The notes: generated by a model not told the origin, from the sequence alone. A stretch of DNA of 15,267 bases from JANRKT01 sp033763355 (GCA_033763355.1 JANRKT010000313.1:1-15267); one strand, 5' to 3'; positions 6,094 to 14,496 are shown, counted from the first letter of the stretch. A program made the numbers and translations.

Positions 6094-7251
6094 TCACCTG
6101 GTTTTTAATTCCTCAATTTTGGCTGCAAAATAAGCGCTTTTGGCGGGATTGAGCAAACTTAATTTCTCATATACTTCAACCGCTTTATCGGCTCTTCCCT
6201 GTTTTAAAAGCACTTCTGCCATGGTTTCTGTTGCAATAAGGGCTTCGTCGTTGGAATGTTCTGCTGCGGTTTGTATATTTTTTTCTTCACCTGCGTTTAG
6301 TTGCTGAAATTTTTCGGGGTGTATCTTCTTCATGCTCTTAAGCCACTCAGTAAAGCTCCTCATCTTTTTACCCAATTCGTCTTTTGATTCTTCCTCTGCT
6401 GATAATTTTATGCCCTGCGAAGCGAAATAATCAATGGTGTACAATGGTTCAAAAAGAACGGGCTGCTCCGTTACGGGAGATTTGATTTCGTCAACAGCCG
6501 CCTCGGTTTGGCTCTCCTGCCGGTCTTGTGTTACTCCTTCAGTTGCTTCTTTTAATAGCTCAGTTACGCCGACGGGTTCAGCAATTTGTTCTTTATTCAG
6601 TTCAGGAAGGGATTCGGTTACATGTTCCTGTATTGTGGCCGTTTCTTCTTTTAGTTCAACTGTTTGCTTAATTTCCGGGGCATCAGCAATTGCCTCAGAA
6701 AAAGTTGCCGGTTCAGTATATTCATTTGCCACAATTGCTGCATTATCCGGTTCTCTGGTAACGGGTTCTTCAGCAACATGCTCTTCATTCCCCCTTATCA
6801 TTTCTGCAGTTTCATATCCTGAAGTTTCTTTACCATTTTGTTCAATGCCGTTTGTTTCAGCGGTTTCAATAAAAGATTCGCTTACCGTGTACTCCGTCCT
6901 GTATTCATGTTGCCCCCCTGCAAGGGTTTCCTCAGCAGTAGCCATCTCCTCAACAAATACCTGTTCCGTTATTTCTTTTTGCGGTTCTTCAATTACAGCC
7001 TCATCATTTTCTTCTTTAAGGGTTAACTGGTAATTCAGCCAATGGGGATTGCTGAAATACAGGGCAGTTCTTGTTGCTGAATCAGCATAGCCAATATTGC
7101 TTTCCTGCTTTAATTTTTTACTGTACAGCAAATGAAACAAAGTGGAGTAGGGGTGCAAAGAAACCAACTGGCGCAGTTCATGCACCTTAATATCCTTGAG
7201 CGAAGGACATTCAAAAACTGCATTAATGACCTGTTTCAGTTCACCGTTCAT
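6094..7251 (-). CDS. Acidic low-complexity protein with a C-terminal TPR motif
   Basis: The conserved N-terminus (MNGELKQVINAVFECPSLKD then VHELRQLVSLHPYSTLFHLL) and C-terminus flank a long acidic stretch. That stretch is rich in E, T and V (roughly residues 80-270 of 385). The C-terminal part holds a TPR-like helix pair, AEVLLKQGRADKAVEVYEKL. No signal peptide is seen. The first ATG is 7251-7249. An in-frame TTG at 7266 would add five residues and lie five bases after the lptE stop, and it was not preferred. The gene sits between lptE and secG in an apparent operon. It may be a scaffold in envelope biogenesis, but no function can be assigned. Confidence 0.75.
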   Translation of the reverse strand: MNGELKQVINAVFECPSLKDIKVHELRQLVSLHPYSTLFHLLYSKKLKQESNIGYADSATRTALYFSNPHWLNYQLTLKEENDEAVIEEPQKEITEQVFVEEMATAEETLAGGQHEYRTEYTVSESFIETAETNGIEQNGKETSGYETAEMIRGNEEHVAEEPVTREPDNAAIVANEYTEPATFSEAIADAPEIKQTVELKEETATIQEHVTESLPELNKEQIAEPVGVTELLKEATEGVTQDRQESQTEAAVDEIKSPVTEQPVLFEPLYTIDYFASQGIKLSAEEESKDELGKKMRSFTEWLKSMKKIHPEKFQQLNAGEEKNIQTAAEHSNDEALIATETMAEVLLKQGRADKAVEVYEKLSLLNPAKSAYFAAKIEELKTR

Positions 7252-7271
7252 AAGATGAAGATACAATCCGC

Positions 7272-7772
7272 TTACCAGTTGGAAAAAATACGGTTAAAAA
7301 TTTCATCGGTCAGGTTGCTGATCATCTGTTCAGCCAGCTGTGTTTCTGCCTGCTGCAGGCTGAGGGTAGCGGAAAAAGGGAAGCTGCGGCTGATATCCGC
7401 TTCAAAATTTTTCTTTTCGTCCAAACGGTTTTTGAATATGATGTGAACGCTTACATTAAGGTTGTTGCTTGACTCCCTCTGATTGGAAATACCTGATGTG
7501 GATACGGAATAATCTGAAACATATCCGCCAATTTCATAATGGGCCTCGTTATTGGTTTGCGAGAGCCTTGTCTGGTTTACAATTTTCTGCCTGAGTTTAT
7601 CTGTTAAACGGGGACTAAACTGCGGGCTTATGTAACGGGCTTTGTTTTCTATGTAATTAACTTTTACGGTTTTTACTTCAGGAGGTATAGATACATCTTT
7701 TAAAGAATACCTGCATGTGCCCCGGATGCACAAAACAGCAGTAATGATAAGTATAAAATTCAAAAACTTCAT
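7272..7772 (-). CDS. lptE: LptE-family LPS-assembly lipoprotein
   Basis: LptE is the outer-membrane lipoprotein that plugs the LptD barrel in LPS insertion. The 166-residue protein resembles Bacteroidota LptE. After a short hydrophobic signal comes CRYSLKDVSIPPEVKTVKVN, close to the family start CG(V/I)YSF..SIPPEVKTI. Further family features are NKARYISPQFSPRLTDKLRQ, an amphipathic YEIGGYVSDYSVSTSGIS strand pair and a conserved C-terminal helix with TDEIFNRIF. The expected lipidated cysteine is C20, but the upstream residues (RGT) and the following R are an unusual lipobox. C15 is an alternative with AVL before it. It follows the sigma-54 activator with a 93-base gap and precedes the TPR gene by about 20 bases. 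Confidence 0.8.
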   Translation of the reverse strand: MKFLNFILIITAVLCIRGTCRYSLKDVSIPPEVKTVKVNYIENKARYISPQFSPRLTDKLRQKIVNQTRLSQTNNEAHYEIGGYVSDYSVSTSGISNQRESSNNLNVSVHIIFKNRLDEKKNFEADISRSFPFSATLSLQQAETQLAEQMISNLTDEIFNRIFSNW

Positions 7773-7865
7773 AAGATTAGTTTACTAACCGGCCGGCTCT
7801 TGCGGCATGTCTAATCTATTTCCTTTGGATGTATATAACCTTGCCCCTGATTCACGATTCGCCGC

Positions 7866-9116
7866 TTATTCTTCAATATCATATTCTTTTAGTTTTCTGT
7901 AAAGGGTCCTTTCGCTTATGCCAAGGTCCGATGCAGCATCTTTTCTTTTGCCCCTGTGTTTTTTAAGCGCTTTTACAATAAGCTCTCTTTCTTTGTCCAT
8001 GATGTTCAGTGATTCTTCCACTTCAACGTGGTCGTGTATATCGGCAGCACCCAGTAATACAGGTTGCGACGTAACGGGGGTGGAAATAACCGGCTGAACT
8101 ACTGATGCCTGGACTTCTTTTACAACAGGCAATTCATTCAGCAAAGATTCCCTCGTATAGCTTGCAGCGGCATTTACCGATGCGGGGTTCTGTACAATTT
8201 CAAGAAACATCTTTTTTAGCTCAGTCACATCTTTCTTCATGTCGAAGAACAACTTGTACAAAATATCCCTTTCATTTACAAATTCCGAATGTGGTGAACC
8301 ATTAGCATGTGCCAGCACCGGTAACCGGTTTTCACGGTATTCAGGCAAAAACCTTCCTAATTCCTGCGCACTTACATTTTTATCCTGTGAAAGAACTGAA
8401 ACCTGCTCTGCAATATTCTTCAATTCCCTCACATTACCTGGCCAGGGGTAGTTGATTAACACATTTTTTGCGTCTTCTTCTAACTGAACAGGTGTAGTGC
8501 GGTATTTTTCTGCAAAGTCAACTGCAAATTTTCTGAAGAGCAGGATGACGTCTTCCCTGCGGTCCCTCAATGAAGGAACACGGATAGGCACAGTGCTGAG
8601 CCGGTAGTACAAATCTTCCCTGAATTTTCCCTGATGGGTAAGTTCGAGCAGGTCACGGTTGGTTGCTGCAATTACCCTTACATCTGTTTTCTGCACTTTT
8701 GACGAGCCCACACGGATGTATTCGCCGGTTTCCAGTACACGCAGCAAACGGGCCTGGGTACCCAATGGCAGTTCGCCAATCTCGTCAAGAAAAATAGTTC
8801 CGCCGTTTACGGTTTCAAAATAACCCTTGCGGCTGTCCACAGCACCGGTAAACGATCCTTTTTCGTGGCCGAATAATTCAGAATCAATAGTGCCTTCCGG
8901 AATGGCGCCGCAGTTTACGGCAATAAAAGGGTTGTGCTTGCGTGCAGATAATGAATGAATGATCTGGGAGAATACTTCTTTGCCCACCCCGCTTTCTCCG
9001 GCTATTAAAACCGTGAGATCTGTATTGGCTACCTGCACTGCCACCTGCAATGCATAATTAAGCGCAGGGGAATTGCCGATAATTCCAAAACGGTTTTTTA
9101 TATTTTGAGTGTCCAT
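7866..9116 (-). CDS. Sigma-54-dependent transcriptional activator, AAA+ and Fis-type HTH, no receiver domain
   Basis: The 416-residue protein is a bacterial enhancer-binding protein without an N-terminal sensory domain. The AAA+ region starts at residue 10. Walker A is GESGVGKE (40-47). The sigma-54 contact loop is GSFTGA (87-92), a variant of GAFTGA. Walker B is GGTIFLDE (105-112), and sensor/arginine-finger segments include ATNRDL (151-156) and FREDLYYRLSTVPIRVPSLR (165-184). WPGNVREL at 225-232 marks the end of the AAA+ region. A linker at 266-370, rich in V, T and P, is followed by a Fis-type helix-turn-helix at about 387-412 (RGKRKDAASDLGISERTLYR). Such proteins hydrolyse ATP to open RpoN promoters. 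It starts 14 bases after the miaB stop. Confidence 0.93.
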   Translation of the reverse strand: MDTQNIKNRFGIIGNSPALNYALQVAVQVANTDLTVLIAGESGVGKEVFSQIIHSLSARKHNPFIAVNCGAIPEGTIDSELFGHEKGSFTGAVDSRKGYFETVNGGTIFLDEIGELPLGTQARLLRVLETGEYIRVGSSKVQKTDVRVIAATNRDLLELTHQGKFREDLYYRLSTVPIRVPSLRDRREDVILLFRKFAVDFAEKYRTTPVQLEEDAKNVLINYPWPGNVRELKNIAEQVSVLSQDKNVSAQELGRFLPEYRENRLPVLAHANGSPHSEFVNERDILYKLFFDMKKDVTELKKMFLEIVQNPASVNAAASYTRESLLNELPVVKEVQASVVQPVISTPVTSQPVLLGAADIHDHVEVEESLNIMDKERELIVKALKKHRGKRKDAASDLGISERTLYRKLKEYDIEE

Positions 9117-9130
9117 GTTTTAAACCTCTT

Positions 9131-10582
9131 TTAAATAATTTCCCCGATTAATGTTGCCTGCGTGCACCCTGTTACTTTTACTTTTACATAATCTCCCTTT
9201 TTAATATCAGGCAGACGTTTGGGAAATACAATTACTTTATTCTGCGAATTTCTTCCCATCCAGTCAGTTTCGCTTTTTTTACTGTCGCCTTCTGTCAGAA
9301 CGGTGAATGTTTTTCCGATGTCCCTTCTGTTGCTTTCCAGCGAAAGCATATTCTGCAATTCAATAATTTCTTTTAATCTCCTTTTTTTCACTTCGTCCGG
9401 AACATCATCTTTATACCTGCGGGCAGCCAGTGTGCCGGGCCTTTCAGAATAGGCAAACATGTAGGAAAAATCATAACTGCTCTTCTTCATAATATCCAGT
9501 GTATCCATATGGTCATCCTCGGTTTCTGTACAAAAGCCGCTGATGATATCGGAGCTGATTCCGCATTCAGGCATAATTTCCCTGATGCGGTTTACTTTCG
9601 CCATATACCATTCCCTAGTGTAAGTGCGGTTCATTAATTGCAATATCCTGGTGGAGCCGCTCTGCACAGGCAGGTGAATGTATTTGCAGATGTTTTCGTA
9701 CCTGTCCATGATGTGCAATACATCATCTGTAATATCTTTTGGATGCGAAGTAGAGAAGCGGACACGAAGCAGGGGAGAAATTTGTGCGATTTTCTCAAGA
9801 AGATTTGCAAACGTAAAGAATCTTCCAGTTTCCCCTCCTGAGGGAGAAAGGGGGAGGCTGTAGCTGTCCACATTCTGTCCCAGCAGTGTTACTTCCCTGT
9901 ATCCTTTGCTGAATAAATCTGCACATTCCCTCACTATACTTTCTGCATCCCGGCTTCTTTCCCTGCCCCTCGTAAAAGGCACCACACAAAAAGAGCACAT
10001 GTTATTGCAACCCCTCATAATGCTTACAAAAGCGGTAATGCCATTGCTGTTGAGGCGAACAGGGGAAATATCTGCGTAGGTTTCCTCACGGCTTAGTAAA
10101 ACATTTACGGCTTTATGTCCTCCTTCTGCCTCTTCAATCAAACCGGGGAGTGTTCTGTAAGCATCAGGCCCTACAACAAGGTCAACTAATTTTTCTTCTT
10201 CAAGCAATTGGGCTTTTAACCGTTCCGCCATACAGCCCAGCATACCGATCAGCATACCCGGCTTAGTCTCCTTTATTTTTCTGAATTCAGTGAGCCTTTT
10301 TCTTACTGTTTGCTCCGCTTTTTCCCTGATGGAACAGGTGTTAAGCAAAACCAGGTCGGCCTCTTCATAATTACGGGTTGCACCAAAGCCTTCATTATTC
10401 AATATGGATGCTACAATTTCACTGTCAGAAAAATTCATCTGGCAGCCATAGCTTTCTATATAAAATTTCTTTTTGTATTTTTTGGGATCATTTATAAATG
10501 GGCCGAAGGCCTCCCCCTGGCGGGTTTCGTCATGTTTTTCCCGGCTGTCAACAGGCAGTTTCTCAGTTATTAAATCCAGCAT
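9131..10582 (-). CDS. miaB: tRNA-2-methylthio-N6-dimethylallyladenosine synthase MiaB
   Basis: MiaB is a radical-SAM methylthiotransferase that adds the 2-methylthio group to i6A37 in tRNA. The 483-residue protein has all domains. The UPF0004 domain carries C47 (YGCQMNFSDSE), C83 (LNTCSIREKAE) and C117 (MLGCMAE) for the auxiliary cluster. The radical-SAM motif is RGCNNMCSFCVVPFTRGRERS (190-210) with C192, C196 and C199. A C-terminal TRAM domain ends the protein (about 420-480). After GQNVDSY (236-241) comes a variable loop (SLPLSPSGGETGRFF) whose DNA contains an imperfect palindrome. ATG 10582-10580 is preceded by a TAnnTTTG box. It heads an operon with the sigma-54 activator, lptE, the TPR gene and secG. 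Confidence 0.95.
   Translation of the reverse strand: MLDLITEKLPVDSREKHDETRQGEAFGPFINDPKKYKKKFYIESYGCQMNFSDSEIVASILNNEGFGATRNYEEADLVLLNTCSIREKAEQTVRKRLTEFRKIKETKPGMLIGMLGCMAERLKAQLLEEEKLVDLVVGPDAYRTLPGLIEEAEGGHKAVNVLLSREETYADISPVRLNSNGITAFVSIMRGCNNMCSFCVVPFTRGRERSRDAESIVRECADLFSKGYREVTLLGQNVDSYSLPLSPSGGETGRFFTFANLLEKIAQISPLLRVRFSTSHPKDITDDVLHIMDRYENICKYIHLPVQSGSTRILQLMNRTYTREWYMAKVNRIREIMPECGISSDIISGFCTETEDDHMDTLDIMKKSSYDFSYMFAYSERPGTLAARRYKDDVPDEVKKRRLKEIIELQNMLSLESNRRDIGKTFTVLTEGDSKKSETDWMGRNSQNKVIVFPKRLPDIKKGDYVKVKVTGCTQATLIGEII
9829..9849. repeat. Imperfect palindrome inside miaB
   Basis: CCCTC 9833-9837 and GAGGG 9840-9844 pair around CT. TTTC (9829-9832) and GAAA (9846-9849) extend the stem past a one-base bulge at 9845, for 9 bp in all. 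It lies in the variable loop codons after GQNVDSY and could be a repeat element captured in frame, but only this copy is visible. Confidence 0.35.
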
Positions 10583-10606
10583 GATAGCTATTTACAGTTC
10601 AGGGAG

Positions 10607-10614
10607 CAAAAATA
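10607..10614 (-). promoter_or_regulatory. Putative -7 promoter element of the miaB operon
   Basis: The minus strand reads TATTTTTG, matching TAnnTTTG. The predicted start near 10600 leaves a leader of about 18-20 nt before ATG 10582. No -33 element is clear. Confidence 0.45.
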
Positions 10615-10875
10615 GCGAAAAGACTGTAAAGTGTGACAGGATGGCAGCGTACGGGTCATGTCAAATTTCATTCTGCTTGCCGCATAACCATAGACAATAA
10701 CAATTTAAAAAGGCTTTTACAATGCCTGTTAAAAAAAATTAAATTCTGAAATCCGGCAGTGCAGGAGTATTCGTATATTCTTAATACTGCATTAAAACGC
10801 CTTTTTCCAGCTCAACATTTTCGTTCCTTACCCTCATTTGCCTGATTGGTATTATCAGCAAAGCCATGCGTTGCA

Positions 10876-10887
10876 ATCATGCATGAT
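10876..10887. promoter_or_regulatory. 12-base palindrome upstream of the DUF4331 gene, possible operator
   Basis: ATCATGCATGAT is its own reverse complement. It lies 36 bases before the first ATG at 10923, a position where a dimeric regulator could act. No known regulator motif is assigned. Confidence 0.25.
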
Positions 10888-10922
10888 GACATTCTTTTAT
10901 TCCGTCATTTTTTAAACTTTAA

Positions 10923-13070
10923 ATGTTTTTTATGAATCAAAAACCTACGCCGCGAAAGCAGTTGAGCCTGGTACCCTTATTGCTGCTGTCAACTTTCTTT
11001 GCTCTATTACTGATGTCTTCCAGCCACAGGGAAGCGCCATTAATTTCCAATGATCCGCTTGCTGATAACACGGACCTGTACGCTTTCCGAAGTCCGGACA
11101 AGCCCAACACCATTACCATTATCGCCAATTACATTCCCGGTCAGTTGCCGCAGGGAGGGCCGAATTATTATTCTTTTGGCGAAAATATCCGTTATGAAAT
11201 TCATATTGACAATGACCTGAAGTCAAAAGGCGATGACATTATTTACCGCTTTACTTTCGACAAGGAGAACGAAGACCCCACAACTTTTTTCAACATCAGG
11301 CTTGGCAAACAGAATTTAAAAACAACTTATACGCTTCAAAAAAGTACTGATGATGGCAAAACTTTCAGAACAATTGTAAGAAAGGGAGTGGTTCCGCCTC
11401 CCAATATTGGCCCGCGTTCAATTGAAGGCCCTGTTGGCTTAAATGCGGGTAATTACAACAACCTTGTTGAGCAGGCAATAACAACAGCAAGAACAGGCGA
11501 AAAAGTTTTTTGCGGAACAGCCGATGACCCCTTCTTTGTTGACCTTGGCGGAATATTTGACCTTGGAGATGCGCCGCGTACCACCGGTTCAAGGTCAATT
11601 GATGGATTAAAATGCCTGAATGTTTCAACCATTGCTTTACAAATTGATATTTCCGCTTTGCAGAAAGATGGCAAAAAGGCTGATAAAGCAAAGAATATAC
11701 TCGACCCGGATTTTGTAATTGGCGTTTGGGCCTCTGCAAGCAGGCAGAGAATAAGAACATTGAAGGACAATGGCAAAGAATTACATAGCGGAGATTGGGT
11801 GCAGGTTTCCCGCCTGGGGATGCCGCTTACCAATGAGGTGATTGTACCAATAGGATATAAAGATTTGTGGAATTCGCTTACTCCCTACCAGGATTTAAAG
11901 AAGATCAAAACTTTTGGTAACTTTTTTTACAATCCTGAGTTGGCACTGTACATGGACGATGCTTTGTTTGGCGGTGCAGTTCCGGCTTTGTCTCCATTAA
12001 GGATACAAAAAAATTCCCTCGGTGCATTTGGCTTTGGTAATACCCAAAACGGTTTGTTTGGCTTAAAGGGCAATCCCGCACTTGCAGGTACGGCTTTGGA
12101 TGATGCCATCTTTGGTAACTTATTATTGCCCGCAGCAAACTCACCGCGTTCTGTTGATATATGGCCTATATTTAATACAGGTGTCCCCAACTTAAAACCT
12201 TACCAACTGGCAACAGGCAAAGGTGGCAATCCGCTTGCAGAAGGTAAACCTTTCATTAATAATTTTCTGCCTAACGGCGGCGATATGCTCCGCCTTAATA
12301 TGGCCGTTCCGCCCACTGCCCGTAACCACCATAAGTTCAGCAACCTGGGTATTGTACAGGCAGCTGTACTGGGCTTAACACATCCGGAATACAGCGCCGA
12401 TGCATCACTTCAATTTATACCTAATATGGATGGTTTTCCCAACGGAAGAAGACTGGAAGATGATATTGTAAGAATAGAACTGCAGGCAGTAAGCGGTGTG
12501 GCCCTTGCGGCCATTGGTTTATGGTATGATGATTTTGACGGAAGTAATCCCGTATCGCAGGATTTGATTGATGTGCTTTCTTACGATGCAGGTGTAACAG
12601 GTAATGATGCGCCATTAAAACCCTGCTTCCCTTATGTTGCCAATCCCTGGCCCGGTACACATAACTGCGATTGTAATGATAATTATTCAGCTCCTGAAAA
12701 AGTAAAAAGTCAGGAGCCCTTGAATGTACCCCAGGCGGCAATTGTAAAACCTGAAGCCAAAGAAGAGGAAAAACCGCAAACCCGCAGCAGTTCGATGGGT
12801 CTCTCTGCTCCCGAAGTTTCTTTAACAGCTTATCCTAACCCGGTAAATGGTGTAAATACAATAAGGTACAGTGTTGATGCGCCTTCGCACATAAAACTGA
12901 TGGTATATGATATAAACGGAAAACTGATAAAACAACTGGTAGATGCAAAACAGGAGAAAGGAGTTTATACCGTTAAGTGGGATGCAGGAAAAGCAGCCAA
13001 TGGCGTTTATCTCATTACAGCCATTAAAAACGGAAAAGTAAAACAGGCTTTAAAAGTGATAAAGAATTAA
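10923..13070 (+). CDS. DUF4331 family protein with a C-terminal type IX secretion sorting domain
   Basis: The 715-residue protein has an N-terminal signal or anchor helix (about 14-31). The DUF4331 hallmark SSHREAPLISNDPLADNTDL (33-52) is followed by YAFRSPDKPN, and the domain continues through YEIHIDNDLKSKGDDIIYRF and beyond. Near the end of the main domain is a cysteine-rich stretch (CFPYVANPWPGTHNCDCNDN). The C-terminal 80 or so residues form a Por-secretion tail: LTAYPNPVNGVNTIRYSV, a VYDINGKLIKQL segment, NGVYLITAIKNGKVKQALKV. It would therefore be exported by Sec and T9SS to the cell surface or medium. ATG 10923 is followed by an alternative ATG at 10932. The function is unknown; the SHREAP and DNTD acidic/His motif suggests metal binding by inference. 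Confidence 0.92.
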   Translation: MFFMNQKPTPRKQLSLVPLLLLSTFFALLLMSSSHREAPLISNDPLADNTDLYAFRSPDKPNTITIIANYIPGQLPQGGPNYYSFGENIRYEIHIDNDLKSKGDDIIYRFTFDKENEDPTTFFNIRLGKQNLKTTYTLQKSTDDGKTFRTIVRKGVVPPPNIGPRSIEGPVGLNAGNYNNLVEQAITTARTGEKVFCGTADDPFFVDLGGIFDLGDAPRTTGSRSIDGLKCLNVSTIALQIDISALQKDGKKADKAKNILDPDFVIGVWASASRQRIRTLKDNGKELHSGDWVQVSRLGMPLTNEVIVPIGYKDLWNSLTPYQDLKKIKTFGNFFYNPELALYMDDALFGGAVPALSPLRIQKNSLGAFGFGNTQNGLFGLKGNPALAGTALDDAIFGNLLLPAANSPRSVDIWPIFNTGVPNLKPYQLATGKGGNPLAEGKPFINNFLPNGGDMLRLNMAVPPTARNHHKFSNLGIVQAAVLGLTHPEYSADASLQFIPNMDGFPNGRRLEDDIVRIELQAVSGVALAAIGLWYDDFDGSNPVSQDLIDVLSYDAGVTGNDAPLKPCFPYVANPWPGTHNCDCNDNYSAPEKVKSQEPLNVPQAAIVKPEAKEEEKPQTRSSSMGLSAPEVSLTAYPNPVNGVNTIRYSVDAPSHIKLMVYDINGKLIKQLVDAKQEKGVYTVKWDAGKAANGVYLITAIKNGKVKQALKVIKN

Positions 13071-13080
13071 CAACTCACAT

Positions 13081-13111
13081 AAAGGGTTTGCAGGATAACT
13101 GCAAACCCTTT
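13081..13111. terminator. 13-bp perfect hairpin after the DUF4331 gene
   Basis: AAAGGGTTTGCAG (13081-13093) pairs perfectly with CTGCAAACCCTTT (13099-13111) around GATAA. The stem ends in TTT, but no long U-tract follows. It could be a partial terminator or an mRNA-stabilising hairpin between the DUF4331 gene and the TPR gene 22 bases downstream. Confidence 0.6.
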
Positions 13112-13133
13112 CATACTTAAATGCCCTTATAAA

Positions 13134-14480
13134 ATGAAAAAAACTGTTGTTTATATTATTGCTGTAAGCCTTTTTGCTGCTGCCACCGGTTACATCATCA
13201 TAAGATTTAACAAAGAGCAAAAGCAAAAACAGGCCACTATTTACCCGTTAGTTGAACGGAAAGGCGTGTTGCAGAAAGATGCAGACTGGGAAGAAATAAA
13301 AGGCAAATCAAAAGTACTGATCAACAATGCTGCAAGAAACAGTGCGGATAACAAATCCCGGCTGGCATTGATACAGCTTTACCTGCAGGAAGCACGTATT
13401 ACCGGCAACTACAGTTATTATGACATGGCCGCGATGAAGACCGTAAATGATATTTTACGTAATGACCCGGGTAATTTTGAGGCGCTCACATACAAGGCTA
13501 TGATTTTTTTATCCCAACATCATTTTTCAGAAGGTCTTGAAGCAGCAAGGGAATTGCAAAAAATCAATCCTTACAACTCTTTTGTTTACGGTTTACTGGT
13601 TGATGGAAATGTTGAAACAGGCAATTACAGCGAAGCAGTTGAAAATGCAGATAAAATGGTTTCTATTCGTCCTGATATCCGTTCTTATTCACGCATTTCT
13701 TATTTAAGGGAAATTCATGGTGATTATGATGGGGCCATTGAAGCCATGAAACTGGCGGTTGATGCCGGTATTCCCGGAAGTGAGGGAACGGAATGGGCAA
13801 GGGTGCAATTGGGCAGGCTTTATGAAAATACAGGTAACCTTGAAGCCGCAAAAAATCAATATTTCATTTCATTGCAAACCCGGCCCTCTTATCCATATGC
13901 ATTGGCAGGCATGGCCCGTATGGCTGCGGCAGCAAAAGATTACAGAAAAGCCATCGGTTACTATTGGTCAGCAGATTCAGTAATCAGCGATTACAGCTTT
14001 AAAGAAGAATGTGCTGATATATACATGCTGATGGGCGAAAAAGATTCTGCCATGCAATTGTACAGTGCTGTCATAAATGAGATGGAGCAAGCTGCAGAAC
14101 AATCAGCAAAGTATGACAGCGTGGGGCATTACAGTGATCTTGAAATGGCGCAGGTATATTTAAAGCTTAACAAACTTGATAAAGCCCTGGAACATGCCTT
14201 TGCAGAATACAACCGCAGGCCCGGTAATATTGAAGTAAACGAAACTGTTGCTTGGATTCATTACCGTAATGGCAATGATGAAAAAGCCCTGCAATACTTA
14301 TCAGTTGCTATGAAAACAAGATGCAGGAACCCCACTTTGCTGAACAGGGCGGGATTGATTTATGCAAGGGCTGGTGAAAAAAGTAAAGCAAAATCTTTAC
14401 TTGAAGAAGGCCTGAGGGGAAACCCCAATATTGCTGAAAGTTTAAAAGAGCAAAGCATTGCTGTGCTGCGAAAATTGTAA
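13134..14480 (+). CDS. Membrane-anchored TPR protein
   Basis: The 448-residue protein starts with a single transmembrane or uncleaved signal helix (3-24, KTVVYIIAVSLFAAATGYII). The rest is alpha-helical repeats. TPR-like units are seen around FEALTYKAMIFLSQHHFSEG, VDGNVETGNYSEAVENADKM, REIHGDYDGAIEAMKLAVDA, WARVQLGRLYENTGNLEAAK, MARMAAAAKDYRKAIGYYWS, LKLNKLDKALEHAFAEYNRR and VAWIHYRNGNDEKALQYLSV. The repeats would lie in the periplasm if the helix anchors it. TPRs normally bind other proteins, so it is likely a scaffold for its neighbours. HupE/UreJ_2 starts 16 bases after the stop, so the two are probably co-transcribed. No enzymatic motif was found. Confidence 0.85.
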   Translation: MKKTVVYIIAVSLFAAATGYIIIRFNKEQKQKQATIYPLVERKGVLQKDADWEEIKGKSKVLINNAARNSADNKSRLALIQLYLQEARITGNYSYYDMAAMKTVNDILRNDPGNFEALTYKAMIFLSQHHFSEGLEAARELQKINPYNSFVYGLLVDGNVETGNYSEAVENADKMVSIRPDIRSYSRISYLREIHGDYDGAIEAMKLAVDAGIPGSEGTEWARVQLGRLYENTGNLEAAKNQYFISLQTRPSYPYALAGMARMAAAAKDYRKAIGYYWSADSVISDYSFKEECADIYMLMGEKDSAMQLYSAVINEMEQAAEQSAKYDSVGHYSDLEMAQVYLKLNKLDKALEHAFAEYNRRPGNIEVNETVAWIHYRNGNDEKALQYLSVAMKTRCRNPTLLNRAGLIYARAGEKSKAKSLLEEGLRGNPNIAESLKEQSIAVLRKL

Positions 14481-14496
14481 TACACAAACAAATAAT

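Larger units (their letters stand above)
10583..10922. other. Divergent intergenic region between miaB and the DUF4331 gene
   Basis: No coding sequence is supported. It contains the miaB -7 box (10607-10614) and the hairpin-like TAAAA 10706-10710 / TTTTA 10715-10719. A palindrome of 12 bases, ATCATGCATGAT (10876-10887), lies 36 bases before the DUF4331 start. No full TAnnTTTG box was found on the plus strand, so the DUF4331 promoter remains unassigned. Confidence 0.4.

Noticed and set aside
6434..7033. Long open frame on the plus strand opposite the TPR protein gene
   Set aside because: Its product is a Ser/Val/Cys-rich mirror of the acidic low-complexity stretch on the other strand, with no family likeness and no start context.
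7252..7266. TTG start for the TPR gene at 7266
   Set aside because: The ATG at 7251 gives a cleaner start and the conserved-looking MNGELKQ N-terminus; TTG adds only five residues.
11365..11833. Minus-strand open frames inside the DUF4331 gene
   Set aside because: They overlap a clear, well-conserved coding gene and show no recognisable domain.
14458..14496. TTG start for the HupE/UreJ_2 gene
   Set aside because: It would overlap the end of the TPR gene, and the added residues are not part of the family. ATG 14497 leaves a normal signal helix.
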